A stretch of DNA of 64,000 bases from Mastigias papua (taxonomy: Eukaryota > Cnidaria > Scyphozoa > Rhizostomeae > Mastigiidae), in contig OZ025270.1 in NCBI GenBank assembly GCA_964019165.1, forward strand, positions 7,344,186 through 7,408,185, read 5' to 3'. Below the pieces are notes generated by a model. It had not been told where the DNA came from and searched no databases. It saw only the letters and a list, made by a program, of their open reading frames with translations. Position 1 is the first letter of the stretch. Every line of letters begins with the position of its first letter. A program made the position numbers and the translations under genes. Below, piece after piece: positions 34,367-47,431 of the stretch.

Positions 34367-34958
34367 TTCGTTTGAACTGAGCAGTTCCCTACACTTGTTG
34401 TATGTGGAAAGTACTCTGCAAGTCTGCACGTTTCTTGTATAAGAAATTTTCCTTGGTCGATTACTGAAACTTTCTTAACTTTTGCATGACTTTTAGTGCT
34501 GAATCTTTCTTATGACTTTTTAACGAGAATAATACTTGAGTTTATGTACCACTATAGTGTTACGCAGACAGACAGGCAATACACAAACATTTAATGTACA
34601 CAGATTTTACATGTAGACTGTCACATTGAATCCGCGCAAATCGATCAAACGAGATTATGGGCTTGCGTATAGATTATCAACTTCCGTAGTTCCCAGAAAA
34701 CCAGTACTGAACATCTTAACTTTCTGAGCAGCTGCTTTCTTATAAACCACTTTTTAGTAAAACAATAACATTGCCTCATCTAAGATTCAACGACATTGTT
34801 CAATTGTAATTCATGACATTCAAAATGCTGATAAGAATCGCCATGTTCTAAAAAGTCAGTAAGTGTCTACACTCTCAGTGTGTATGATGCCCTTTACGCG
34901 ATCATCCTGATGTTATATTTCCATATGACTGCATTTACTCTGGAGCAAATAGCCCTCT

Positions 34959-35290
34959 TCAGCTTTTTCCTCCAAGAGCATTGGTTTGATGATTCCCCTT
35001 CCTTGGAATTGCCTTTGGACCACATTGTTTGATTGTTTGAACAGAGTGCGTTTGAACACGGGGGTCAAATCCCTTTTTCACACTTTTGGTATCAATTTGT
35101 CTTGGTGGGAGTAGTCGACGACGACTTATAATTAAGTTGGAGATGATGGCTACCTCTCCGCCAAAAGGAATTTTTGAAAGCTCAACAGTAAAACCAGAGT
35201 GAGTTTGTCTTACCCGCATGAGCTTCATAAAACCTCTTTGTTCTATCATCCGCCCAAACAAAACGTGATTCCGCACGTCACCGCCGGGGA
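34959..35290 (-). other. Possible orphan coding exon
   Basis: Open for about 110 codons on the minus strand, with acceptor-like TTTATAG before TTCGCATTCCC and a TGA at 34959-34961. It reads FAFPGGDVRNHVLFGRMIEQ and later GGEVAIISNLIISRRRLLPP. I do not recognise the protein. Length and a plausible acceptor are the only support, so it may be spurious. Confidence 0.2.
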
Positions 35291-36162
35291 ATGCGAACTA
35301 TAAATAGATTTATTTCTTCATTTTTAATAAGTGATAAAAGCATATATTTGTAAAAATGTTGCTTAGATTCCGTCTACACTGTATCGCATTGCATCCATTT
35401 GAATTCGATATGCTTTCATACTGTATTGGCCTTCCAGACTAAGGAACCTAACACCTCGCCAAGCGCAAGGCTCAGTTTTAAAAGTCCCATATTTCTGGAC
35501 CTTCTTTCACCATGTTTTCGCGGCAAGTTTCAACGGAAACCCGCGCAAGAACCACTTGTTACAAGGATAGCATATAATGTATGCGAATTTCCTTCTATAT
35601 CCTCGATTTTTTAGAGTGACAAAAATAGTCAAGATTGAAAAGGTCCTCATGGATCAATGATTAGAGATTTTGTCGTTAGTATTGAAGCTTCGTAGGATTT
35701 CATGGCCTTTCACAGGTAGCTCCCTATAGAACAGATTCATACTAAGCAAGTGCTTAGAGAAAAGCATGTACTACAAAAACGGAAGTACAAAGCTTGAATG
35801 CAGTCCCACCGAAAGTTATGGGACAGGTTATCTCAAATTATAGTGCGAATTCGACAGAAAAGTTCATACTGATACTGCATGACCTTATCATAAAGAAAAA
35901 CTACAGAGAAACAAACCTCAAAAACTTGAATGTCTTCGCCACGGCAGTCCAACTAATCTGATTCATACAAAGTTCAGAGTAAACGTTAATAGTTCGCTCA
36001 ATGTTTTCCTAGAAATTACGTAACCACTGTACATAATCGACAGCTGACCACTGCATTGTAAACATTCCTCTCGGTCGGGGGTGTGGGCATAAGAGGAGGA
36101 CGACTTAAAAGTTGGTCTGTGGTACTGAGGACTGTCTACCCGACAATTGACTAACAATTGTT

Positions 36163-36665
36163 AGGGTACTAGTTTTATTTTTATCCTCATTTCGTCATGT
36201 TCAGTAACGTTGGTTCTCTGTTCCTATGTGTTCCGTTTTTTGTTGCCCCGTCATCATAAGTGTTGCATCATTATCATCTCCAACTGTTACTGTCATCATG
36301 TTGCTTTACTTGTCAGTGACGTATTGTCTAATCTTAGTATACTGTTGTTTGTTGTGTTGTGTTACCATGCCATTGCATTGCCCCCTTAGTCCGCCATATG
36401 TTATAATTATTTTGTTACGTCATGTGTGCTAGTATAAATAAGGCATGTAATGTTCAGTGTAGTCAGTCGTTATGTGAAGTCGTCATTAGAAGTTGTTCTC
36501 GTCGTTAACAGTGTTGTCGTGAGGTTCAGTCAAAGTCGTCCTTCGTGTTTAGAGCATTGCTGTTTTCATTAGATAAGTGGAGACATTTATCGTTAACAGG
36601 AACTTATTGTATTTTGTGACTCATTCCTTTTACATTTGTATCCCGTAAAATCGAGTGATTTTACA
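36163..36665 (+). mobile_element. Candidate solo or 5' LTR
   Basis: About 500 bp from TGTTAGGGTACTAG to GTGATTTTACA, containing a TATAAATAAGG box at about 36432 and an initiator-like CAGTCGTT downstream. A possible primer-binding site TGGCAGTTGCC follows at 36671. The TGT...ACA ends and the promoter fit an LTR. No target duplication is visible and no internal genes follow. Confidence 0.35.
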
Positions 36666-36799
36666 GAATGCATGGCAGTTGCCTATGTCGATTGTGGGGC
36701 ACTGTTGTACGTGGCGATCACCAGTCTGCTAGGTAGCTTCAGAATTTGCGAAAGGACTAATATCCTGTATTTATTTGCGAAAGGACTAATATTCTAAAA

Positions 36800-36900
36800 A
36801 GAGATTTTCTTACGCAGCTCTGGAGGCTTGGAATGAGATTCCTATGAATATTAGGGAGGTCCCTACCTTGTATCAATATAACAAAAACAATTAAAAGTCG
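36800..36900 (+). pseudogene. LINE C-terminal fragment
   Basis: KRFSYAALEAWNEIPMNIRE then VPTLYQYN in one frame matches the conserved LINE end (S-A-x-x-W-N-x-x-P-x-x-I-R). Only the last residues are present. Confidence 0.5.
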
Positions 36901-37085
36901 TTTGACGAACTGAAAAACAATACAAACACGGCCCCCTGGAAGATCAGCAGTAGCTTTATATGAGATTTTTTTCATTGTAATTATATAATTAAATTTCTGA
37001 CTATGTAATCAGATTTAGGTAATGATTGTTATTATATTTCTGTTTATTAGCTAAATTTATTTTACTAAGCTGAAGGGTTTATTGT

Positions 37086-37158
37086 GTATAAACAAATTAG
37101 AAATATGAAAATAAGAAATATGAAAATAAGAAATATGAAAATAAGAAATATGAACATA
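37086..37158. repeat. 16-bp tandem repeat
   Basis: About four copies of AGAAATATGAAAATA(A), the last one changed. No function seen. Confidence 0.85.
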
Positions 37159-37310
37159 AATAAGGAGGACCCACCAATGGTTGGATCTGACGCGGCAAAA
37201 AATTTAAAATTTTACCCTCTACAGTAGTTAAAATTGCATCTCCCCGACTGAAACTTGGCTGATGAGAATAATGGATGAAGAACAAAGCAATGTTGTTGAC
37301 AATAATCAAA

Positions 37311-38239
37311 ACGGTGGCCCACATACGGTGGCCCACATACGGTGGCCCACATACGGTGGCCCACATACGGTGGCCCACATACGGTGGCCCACATACGGTG
37401 GCCCACATACGGTGGCCCACAAGTTTCACGGCATAGCTTTCTTTCTCACGGCAAAATTCTCTTTTTCACGGCAACACTTTCCTTTTCACGGCAACACTTT
37501 CTCGCGGCAAAACTTTTGTTTGCGCAGCATGACTTTGCCCAAACAAGATAGTAATTCCTTGATTACATAGGAAGGAACGCAGAGATGTCTCCCTGGGTCG
37601 TTTCGGAAAGTTGTTTGTACGTCTACCATGATCCCATTTTCGGTTCCAAGACCTGTCACTAAGGGATGCCAGAAGGAATAGTAAGCAAGGGGGGAGGGCT
37701 TTCAAAGAGGGCACTTCATACATTACAATCACCATCACAGTAACCATACTATTATTGTTGGCCCCAGGAAGAGTAGTGGAATATTAACATACGCCTGTAA
37801 ACGCAAACAAATCGCCCAAATTTATGTTTTTACAAACTCGCCGGATAATTTCCAGCAGTGTGCCCTCCCTCCTTGACCTCCCTAAAAACACAAAATAACT
37901 ATAAAGAGTCTATCTCCGGCGAAGAAAAGTTGTGACAAATTTAAGATGAGCCCATCCATCTTCCATTTGATGATGACGGCAAGCATTTCTATGTAATTTA
38001 AAAGTAGATCTGTAGATCTTTTTGAACAAGTATCCTTCTGAATCTCTCTGTGCCTTTCCTTTCCCTTTCTCACCAAATGCTGTCCTCAGAGCGATTGCTG
38101 TAGCAAAAAGAGCGTTTTGCCATGAGGAAGAGGATTTTCCTATGAGAAAGAAAGTTTTCCCGTGAGAAAAAGCCTTCTACCGTGAGAAAGAGAGTTTTGC
38201 CGTGAGAAAGCTTTGCCGTGACACTTATGGGTCACCGTA
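37311..38239. mobile_element. TACGGTG-ended TIR element with amplified left end
   Basis: About 930 bp. The left side starts with eight tandem copies of ACGGTGGCCCACAT (37311-37420), then ~20-bp units built on TTTCACGGCAAAACT. The right side is the inverse: units of GTGAGAAAG...TTTTGCCG, ending GGGTCACCGTA at 38239. Right flank ACAATA is found 6 bp outside the left end, a possible 6-bp duplication. No transposase inside. It shares its extreme end with 59391-60768. Confidence 0.65.
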
Positions 38240-41200
38240 ACAATATCAGTTCTCCATGAAAAAATCAATAAAAAACGAAAAAACTAAATTCAAAACTTTT
38301 AGAGCTTGCACTTTCATAAAGAAAAAAGAGTATTCCTTTCATTCGAGAGATATGAAAACTCGCATTCTTTGGACAAACTTTTGAGTACTCAAAATTCCTT
38401 AGCAATTCCTTACATGCACAATGCAGCAGGTGTGCACTCCAAGATCTAATTGTTCATAGTTCTTAGCAGTCTCTGATCCAGAACTAACAACTCTGTTTTT
38501 GCCAAACGGGTATTAACTTGCTTATAAAGCAAAACGCTTGTGTTCTATGAGAAATTGATGACTCAAATTGAAAATTGAATTCTTGAGAAATTGTCTCGTT
38601 TCTTGGAAGAGACTACTGCAAACAATCAAGAATTAGGAGGCCGGTCCCATTCATTTGAAGCCAAATCCCACATAGATCGCTTGCTATCCCACCATTTCAG
38701 TGCTTATACTCGATAACAAGCTGGTGATTTTGCACGAAAAATTCCTCCACTTCCATCGCTTGCGTGTTCCATCCACGTCTTTTCTGTTGGTAGCAAATGA
38801 TTTGGTAATCATCTTGAGTAGTTTCACGTTTTCCTAACGGACCAAGAATTGTCGGGCGAAAGCAACTCGTTGTCACTGTTTGTTGCTGTAACAACCGGTA
38901 AATTATAAATGCAGCTGCTTGGAGAAGTTTGTACAGGATTTCAAAAAGTGACCCGATACAGTGTGAACCAGGGCTAGGAATTTCTTACTTGCAACTAATA
39001 TAAGAATTGGGCCTAAAAATAAAGCAGGGTTGTAACTCAGTATATCGACCTCTTGTTGCATATGTCGCATCTGTGTTTTATGTCGTGTCGCTATACTTTT
39101 GATGTTTCGTTTTGGAATGGCAAATTTGTCTTAATTCCTATTGTGTATATAACTCTCTTGTAGTGTCAGTAACACCCTTTCCAGGCGATGCATTTGTGTA
39201 TTGTGTTTTGACGTAACGAATGTTGTATAGTGCTTACGATTATATTATGTGTGTTTTAGTATTTGATTCGGTCAGTCAGTTAGTTCAATTCAGTCTTACG
39301 GTTAAAACGAAAAGAGCACACATGCATAGAAGTTTCTCTGTGTTGTTTCTAACTTAGGCCTAGGCCTATGGCCTAGGCTTGAAGGCTTGAAGATTGATAA
39401 CCAACTACCGGCCACCGAAATGAGACTCCGTTTACGTTACACATACAAAAAAGAGTATTCGGCCATAATGGCTAAGTCTAAAGAACATGCTTCTATAGCT
39501 TCCAAACGCTGGCTAGTTCGCAACTTTTTTGTTTTTACTTTTGTACGTCATATTTGTTTTAATGTTTGTCGTAAATAGTAGATACGTGTTAAACATTATG
39601 TTTACGATCACTGGTGCTTTCTGCCGATGATTTGATAAGATTTTCAAGAAATCAAACAAAGCTGTAAGTTTGTTTATGACTAATGGTTTTCAAAATGTAA
39701 ACTTAATATAGCTATAAAACTAGCTAAATACAATTTGTTTATCATTGTCCCCTGTAAAATATATCCTATGATCTTAGGAGCCTCCATGCAATGGTCTAGA
39801 GCTATGGGCTCGAGGGCGCACCCCCCTAGTTATTTTCTGTACTGTTAAGGCCTCTAGACCCCCAGACATTCACAATCCGAGTAGAGGAATACCCACCACG
39901 ATCGAAACCTCGTGAAAAGTACTGTACAACCCTGAATTTGCCGACTGGGTTCTCATTTACTGTTGATGCTTTATGAGTGGGGTCTTATTCGAGGGGAGGG
40001 CTTCTGAGAGGAGGGCTCATAAACTGTCACCAAGCCAGCTCTGAAAAGGTATGGAGCAGCAATGAGTAACAGGGATGAGAGTCTGGGGATGAAGCTTCAG
40101 CAACATTTTTTGGGATCACATACTGTCGATTCTAGGGAAACGCGTTTTCCAGGGACACGCCAATTTCATACAGAGAAAACTAACATGAAAGTAGCTTTAG
40201 TGAAATTTCTGGACTTGTCATAACTTGAACAAACTGGAGGGGGTATTTACTCCTAAATAATCTTACGATGGCAGCCCTTGGATAAACAAATCTCACGAGC
40301 TTTCAGTCTTGCCTACTCTTTTAAAACTAAACCGAAGAACAAACACGATTTCCCTTCCCCCTTAAATTGCCAAACGTCCTCTATCCAACTGACGCTTTTT
40401 TGAACTTCCCAATTTTACCTCTGAATTTGACCACGGATTTCATGGTTTATCCCATCTTTGCGGTTTTAGATTGATTCACCCCCTTAATTTGTTTCCCTAG
40501 TGTCCCTAGGTTCCCTTTGCCGATTTTGTTTACTATTAATTAATTTTTTCATATATATTCCTATCTCTGGTTGGTTTTTTACACTGATGATTGATCCCAG
40601 GAATTGGGTCCGAAAAGTTTGTAGGACTGTGTCAAACATGAAAGTGTCTTAGTATTATGGAATTGTCTTTATAATGGAAATGTCAATAAATTGAAATTGG
40701 AATCGCGGTCTATTAAAGCTATATTACCAAAACCAACATACTACTTTAAATAATGATTCATCAAGTAAATGAAGAGAATTTGGGTGTCGCACGCCACATA
40801 TCCCACCAGTAAATCCGTCCCTGCATACATTCCAAACTCCAAACGTTTTAGGGTCCCGGAAATGCAAACTTATCAGAAGATAACCACTAATACATTCGCT
40901 GCCTTTGGTTGTTTTACTTCATACTATCTACATTCTAAGGTTTATGTCACAGCAAACTCACAACTTAAATTCTTTGGCTGCCGAAGAGGGGAAAGATCCC
41001 TGTTGTAAATAGGGCAGGGCAGCTACAGAAAATGAACCATTTGTATTTTCTTTATAATATTAATAACAATCTTTAACATAACTTATTTGACATGGTGCTA
41101 GCTCCGAACTATTTTAACTCTCTTCCTCATACTTGATCTGAACTCTCTAAAAACTAGCTACTTATTATATAAAGAGGACTGGGCAAGAATGTACTAAGAG

Positions 41201-41819
41201 GTTCCGGCTGCGCAAGGGAAGTGGCCCCTGGAGAGCTGGACCCAAACTTCTCAACAATCCCCTAGCTAGGCGGGCAATACCCCCAGTACCTACCCCTAGC
41301 CTCGTACCTTATTGATGTCTTAACCATCCTCTGTGGTGGGGTTTTTTGGCAATTTGGAGTTCTAGCGTAGGGATTTATTCGAACGGGGCATTTCGAGGAT
41401 AGACCACCCTTCAAGGACGAACAATGTAATGACAATTACTGTGGGAGATGGCACGATACAATAACGCGAAATGCGGACTGTGAGACAGCAAACAGCAGAA
41501 CGAATAAGAACAAAATAAGACTAGTATGCTAACAAATCTTTCTGGCCTTCTTAGTCTCATGCAATAGTCTTGCTTCTGCCAGCTGACATTCCAGTCTGGA
41601 ATGTATAAAGTTATGCTCTTATTCTAATGACATCTTGTTATAGATTATACTTTTCTTTGCTGAGATTTTCAAATCTCCTAAAAATTCTAGCTGCACATCA
41701 ACTTTTTGTTCACCTAGTAGCAACAAATTTCCATACTTTTCACAGTAATGATCACTGCTTTTCCAAAATTATCGAAAAAGTGATCCTGCGATTGCACTGG
41801 CTGTCGGTAAATTCTGAAA
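38240..41819. other. Intergenic, no clear gene
   Basis: A minus-strand frame 38894-38697 (after acceptor-like TTGTTACAG) reads RPTILGPLGKRETTQDDYQ and could be an orphan last exon; it is not recognised. AT-rich upstream-like sequence with TATA-like words lies at 39100-39350, and C/G-rich tracts near 39820. Nothing else supported. Confidence 0.3.
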
Positions 41820-42300
41820 AGAACTCAATTTCAAATTGATTTCAAAGCAGATACATTCCATGTCAGTTTCAAAGTGAAAAGACTTCAGCTGTCTCATTGC
41901 TATATCTTCTTTCACATAGACCAACAAACCCCGCACCTTCACCATCTCTATGATGCCGCAATGGATCAGCACAGCCTTCAATGTATAACTGCTCTTTTGG
42001 GAAAGAATCATCAATGTTTGTTTCCGCAACCATTAGAATGTCAAGATTATGTGAAGCTATTGCTTTTAGTGCATCAAATTTATTTCTAATAGAGTTTATG
42101 TTCAAATGACCTATAATCATACAACCTAAGTTCCTTAAACACAAGTTTTTTAGAGCTGAACATGCATCAATGCCATAGCTAGACGGTGAATAAGTATCCA
42201 ATTCCTCAAGATTGATCAAATCTGTTGTATTTATTTCTAGTGTAGGATTTGTTGAGTTAGCGGACTTAGGGTCTGCAATATTTGGACCTGAAGTATGCAA
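41820..42300 (-). pseudogene. LINE endonuclease N-terminal fragment
   Basis: Minus strand: IIGHLNINSIRNKFDALKAI, ILMVAETNIDDSFPKEQLY, then after a frameshift GLLVYVKEDIAMRQLKSF. These are the first endonuclease blocks of a Daphne/L2-like LINE (AETK changed to AETN). The 3' part is missing, the reverse of ordinary 5' truncation, so a deletion or rearrangement cut it. Confidence 0.75.
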
Positions 42301-42579
42301 TGTTAAATTACTTCAGGATGTTCTATAAAATCTATATACGCTGTTCAGTCATCTATATCCAATGTAAGCAGGGTTACTGTTGTAATGAAATGTAGATTTG
42401 TATTGAGGTTAAATGAACCTTATACTGAAAATACTATCTACTTTTAAAAGTTCTTCAAAAATTCTTTTAAATTTCTAAACATACATCTTTCCCTAAGAGG
42501 ACTACTATAATTGTTGAGAACTGTCCTCAGCTACGATATGAGACCATGTCGTAACTCCTTAATACGTTGGCTATTTATT

Positions 42580-42756
42580 CCAAAACCAAAAGACTCAAGC
42601 TTTTTTTTAGGGAAGGTCGTGGGGTAGACAATCAAATGCCGAAAAAGTCTTGATAAGACATGAATAGTTGTTATGGCTCTTATGGACCTCTCCAAGTTAT
42701 TTGATTGTCTATCCCACGACCTTCTTATAGCAAAGCTTGAGGCATGTGGTTTTGGG
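42580..42756. repeat. Inverted pair of LINE reverse-transcriptase fragments
   Basis: Arms of about 60 bp at 42580-42638 and 42697-42756. The right arm on the plus strand reads MDLSKLFDCLSHDLLIAKLE, the RT palm motif. The left arm encodes the same stretch on the minus strand. Together they form a foldback ~110 bp beyond the stop codon of IgSF gene 2, likely in its 3' UTR. Confidence 0.75.
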
Positions 42757-42869
42757 ATGTTACCCTTAATGTGTGAAATGTGATCTGTGAGCTCACGATA
42801 CCTCCCTGGGATGATATAGATCAGTCTACTGTTGTTTAGATAGAAACAAATCCCAATGCAGGGACATGT

Positions 42870-43018
42870 TCACGGATGTTTGCAACTAGCTTTTTTGATC
42901 CTTCTTTCTCTCCGTTTCTGCATAATTTGGTTGGAAACCACAGCTGCTATAGCGATACCACCAATGATAATGACAACAATGCTCCAGGTAGGATCGTCTT
43001 CTGTCTTCTCAACATCGT
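42870..43018 (-). CDS. IgSF gene 2, exon 6: transmembrane and tail
   Basis: Acceptor TTTTCAG, then 149 nt to TGA. Reads DDVEKTEDDPTW, a hydrophobic span SIVVIIIGGIAIAAVV, then QKRRERRIKKASCKHP. Acidic outside, hydrophobic core, basic inside: a type I transmembrane end. The tail is ~20 residues, with one Cys as a possible palmitoylation site. Confidence 0.8.
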
Positions 43019-46000
43019 CTGAAAAGATAGCATTTTTTATTGGACATTGGTATCAGATGTGCAAGATGTGATGTAGCATTAGAATATTACCAACAATAGT
43101 ACAATTTGCGTGCAATTTAGTCTATCCCTAATTCACTTATCATTGGCGTGGACATGTTGAGTACACCTGGGCCCCTTTAATGTCCTCAAGCAAATACTCA
43201 AGAGTCATTAATTTTGTGTAGATCGTGCTCCTAACTAGGTAGGTAATATGAGGTCCTTTTCTCCACAACAACTTCAAACAACTGAAGAATTACTTTTGGA
43301 ATCTCGATGATATAGCGCCTTTTTCTCGCGTTGATCAGCATAGTTTATATTGTATTTCCAGTTTTATAGATTAACAAATCAATAGACAAAAATGTTTTAC
43401 CATGTTGATACTTCAGATTGAATTCTCTTCGAATAACTTTCCCACTGCTTGACGTAGCAACACATGTCACCTTCTTCCCATCGTGTTTACTAGAGTGGGA
43501 TTCTAGGGTGAATATTGACTTAACTGCAACCGCACCTTTATATTCACTAGTTGAGTTTGCAGCCTTAAATTCACCAGTGCCAAGGCTGCTTTCCCAGTGA
43601 ATTCTTGATGCTGGCCAGCTTGTTACAATGCATTTTATCTCTGCTCTTTGTCCGTGTGTTATCTCAACGACTCCTTTAGGTGTGGAAGTTGATTGGAAAG
43701 TAGGATTCACTGTAAAGAAAATCACAAGATGTGTGTCAGTAAGAGCTGATCGGTCATCATCAAAGTTATACACCATGCCCAAGAATTACATTTGAATTTG
43801 ATAGATTACATAATAATTTGATTATATTCAACTTTATATCTGTAAAGCAACCAATGTCATTGAATGAGTTTGCTGCCACTATTCATAATCAAACTCTGTT
43901 TTACTGATGATCTATGGTATAGAGTCAAATTTTGTACATGTGGTAGTATTTCTATTGTGTAGGGCGTGACAAAACAAGGCATTGACAAGACCACTCCCTT
44001 CACAATTTTGGACAATGTTTGGAAGGGCCTGTACATTATAGAAATTTTGGTGTAACTCTGATATATCAGCAACGATGGAAAGAAAAGTTGTAGTCTAACC
44101 TATTGAGACCCCATTCTGTTATTCTGATTCAAGTGTTAGCACTAACCAAAAAAAGAAGAGGGCCAGGCACTCTTCGAAAAGTAAAAGTAGAGCTGAGCCT
44201 TCCCGGGCCCCCTTCTGCTGATAACTCTCAACGAGCTTTGATGTACATGAATTGAAAATTTCCCCATCTCTTATACGGTTTGACTCCAAATGTTGTAGCT
44301 ATTATCTTCCGCCTCTTGAATTCTCCATTTCACATATTTTTTGCATGTAATAAAGTTTTAACAGAGAAAATTGTGAACTTAGTGAGTGCTATTTTCACGT
44401 TTCCAAATAACATCAGCTTATAGCCCATGCTCTTGATTCCACACGAAAACAAAGCAGCTGCTTGAAATGAGGGGACACTTTGGCTTTTCAAGTGAAAACT
44501 CCATCAGGAGGCCATCGCATCATTCATTTTGTGTTAATTTTTTGCATTAAAAACCCAACAAGAAACAGATTAGCATATATCCTACTCAAAGATGATTCCT
44601 AGGGGCTTGGGGGATGAAGCCTGCTTGTTAAAAGCAGGAATCATTTTGGATACTAAAAAGATAGGTTGCATTGATCTTGCCTTTCACAGTTTCCCCATTA
44701 TTTACTACAAGTTCAAAGCATGTTGTTTTCAAAGATCTTGATGTGCAGTGCATGTCACTGTTATTTTCGTTACTTTCTATATTTCTAGGGCCCCATAAGG
44801 TTGTAGACTATTGCTTGCGATAAGTCGCGCTTTCTGCTTCCCCTTGCAAATTGAGCATCTTGACCCCAAAACTGTTATTAAAAGAAGAGCAGATAACAAC
44901 ATCTGCTTCCATCAATACTGTAATATTGTTGATTATACTTTTTAGTTTGAATAGCTAAGCTATCCTAGTTGTACCTTTAGTACATGAGCATGGCTACCCC
45001 ATAGCTATGCCCTTTTGTGGCGTTGCATCTAGAAATTCCCCTTGCAAATGATTTTTAAAATCACCCTTTCCCTTACCTTCTGTATAGCCAAGAGTGATTT
45101 CCCTTCGAAGAGTAGTTCCATTGTTTGAAGTAGCAACACATGTGACCTTCTGCCCATCCAAACGAAATGATGGAGACTGCAAGATGAAGATCTTTCCCAC
45201 CACTACTGATCCATTGTATTCACTTTTTATTTCTTTGAATATATATTCACTCTTAGCAATACCAATTTCCCAAATAACAACTGATGGTGGCCAGCTTATT
45301 ACAATGCATTTCATTTTTGTATTCTGCCCATACGCTATTTTAACGATTCCTTGAGGAGTTGAGTTTATGTGGAACGTAGGCTTCACTAAAATGAAAAATA
45401 TGGAGATCTTGTTATTGCAGCAGAAAATGATCGAGACCTTCTGAATATGGTACCATGACACAACAAATGCAAGGCAAACGAAACAGTAGTTTTGGTGCCG
45501 AAAGTACACCAGAGAGACAGTTGAAATTCAGGTTTGTGTGCGCAAGCAACTAGGGATACAGATAGGAAAGTGCAAAGAATTAAACGCTCTTTGTCATCAT
45601 AGGCGTCCATCGATCATATTATATTTGTCTTTTCATAAGACATTTCTTCACATAGTATTGAAACTTTCATATCTTTTCTATAATTCCAGCACTTATACAT
45701 TCGCAAGACTCTTAGGGAGAATATCTAAGTTTTTGCAACACTGAAGAGTTGCACAGGCAGACAAGCACTACAAAAACATAACACTGAAATAAAAGATTTT
45801 CATCAGAAAGCTACGCAATGTAAGCAAAAGAGTTTATGGACTTGTCTGGCAATTAGATTTTCAAGAGTGCAGGATCTCATTATCTTCCTTAGGCCTCAGA
45901 AATCCAGTACTGGACTTTCATAATCTTTTTCACCGAGTACTGTCTGCTTATTACCAACTTTCCTAAATACGCCTATACCAAATGTACATCCATATTCTTT

Positions 46001-47282
46001 CCCTCCTTTTTAGGGAGGGGTACTCTTCAGCATAGCAGCTAGTTTTCAAAAGATAACATTGATATCACAATCAGTCTTTCTCAACAAATGCAACTAGAAG
46101 TCTACTGTCTAGTGGGAAAATAGCTGCAGCGTGGCAATGTAGATCAAAATGAATACTCTCGATATGCTGTGTAACTGTAAGCTAGTTCTTCAAGGTAGCC
46201 GACTGTGTAAGCTAGTTCTTTAAGGTAGCCGACTCCCCAGATACTGAGAAATCTATTTATAATCTATCTTCTATAACTGCAAATGTTATGTAGTTCAATA
46301 TCGATTAGCTCACTTCAGCTTTCTATCCACGATGCTCCTTTTCTCTTCTGTAGTTCTATATAACTGACGTTCTGCAATTGACTGACCTCGGTATCATCAA
46401 CAGAGCACAAAGTAGAGAAAGAGTGATAGGGATGAAAGCACAGTCCTCCTAGCAAGTTCAAAATATTTTGTATTGATCTTGTCTTTCAAAGTTCCCCTCA
46501 CAAGCTCAAAACGCTTTATTTCCAGAGATCTCGATGTACCCTCTTATGCTGAATTACAATGACGTCGAAAAATCAATAGTCATAATGTCGTTAAGGTTCT
46601 GTGATTACCGATTACACTGTTGAATCTGATTACACTACATTATCATATATGCATCTTTGAAAATATGAGGTTGGTTGCAGCAAAGCCACACCACTTTAAG
46701 AAGCTGTATCTGGAGCTCACCCGGTTAATAGTTTAACAAATCAGTACTCTGTAAGCGCAATGGAGCCCCGCACTGTATCTGATATCATACAATTCATCGC
46801 ATTAGTCCGATAAAGAAATAAACATTGAAGTATGCCGATTCCCATATTTTCATTTTTAACACAGCGATGTCTTTAAAATTCAGAAAGATATAATGAAGAA
46901 ATTCACCTACCATTGCTGTACTTCAGGGTAAACCCCCTTCTAAGACTAGTTCCATGCTTTGGTACGGCGACACATGCAACATTCTTCCCATCATAGTGGA
47001 ATGAAGGTGACCGCAACATGAACGTTGACTTAACTGCAACTACTCCATTTCTTGCACTTGTTGAGTTTCTTACCTTAAAGTCGTCCTTAACTATGCTGCT
47101 TTCCCAATGAACCCTTGATGGTGGCCAACCTGTTACAGTGCACTCGATTCCTGTCTTCACTCCATACGCTATTTTCACGAATCCACCAGGTGTAGAATTT
47201 GAATGGAACGTAGGATTTACTGCAAGGAGATGATAGTCAGTATAACACTTGAAACTCGCAATGAAATGGTGTGTGTGTGTGT

Positions 47283-47378
<96 letters not shown>

Positions 47379-47392
47379 TTGTGTGTGTGCGC

Positions 47393-47431
<39 letters not shown>

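Noticed and set aside
37311..37420. CRISPR-like regular repeats
   Set aside because: Units are directly adjacent with no unique spacers, and the genome is eukaryotic. The same applies to the arrays at 59404-59700 and 60395-60745.
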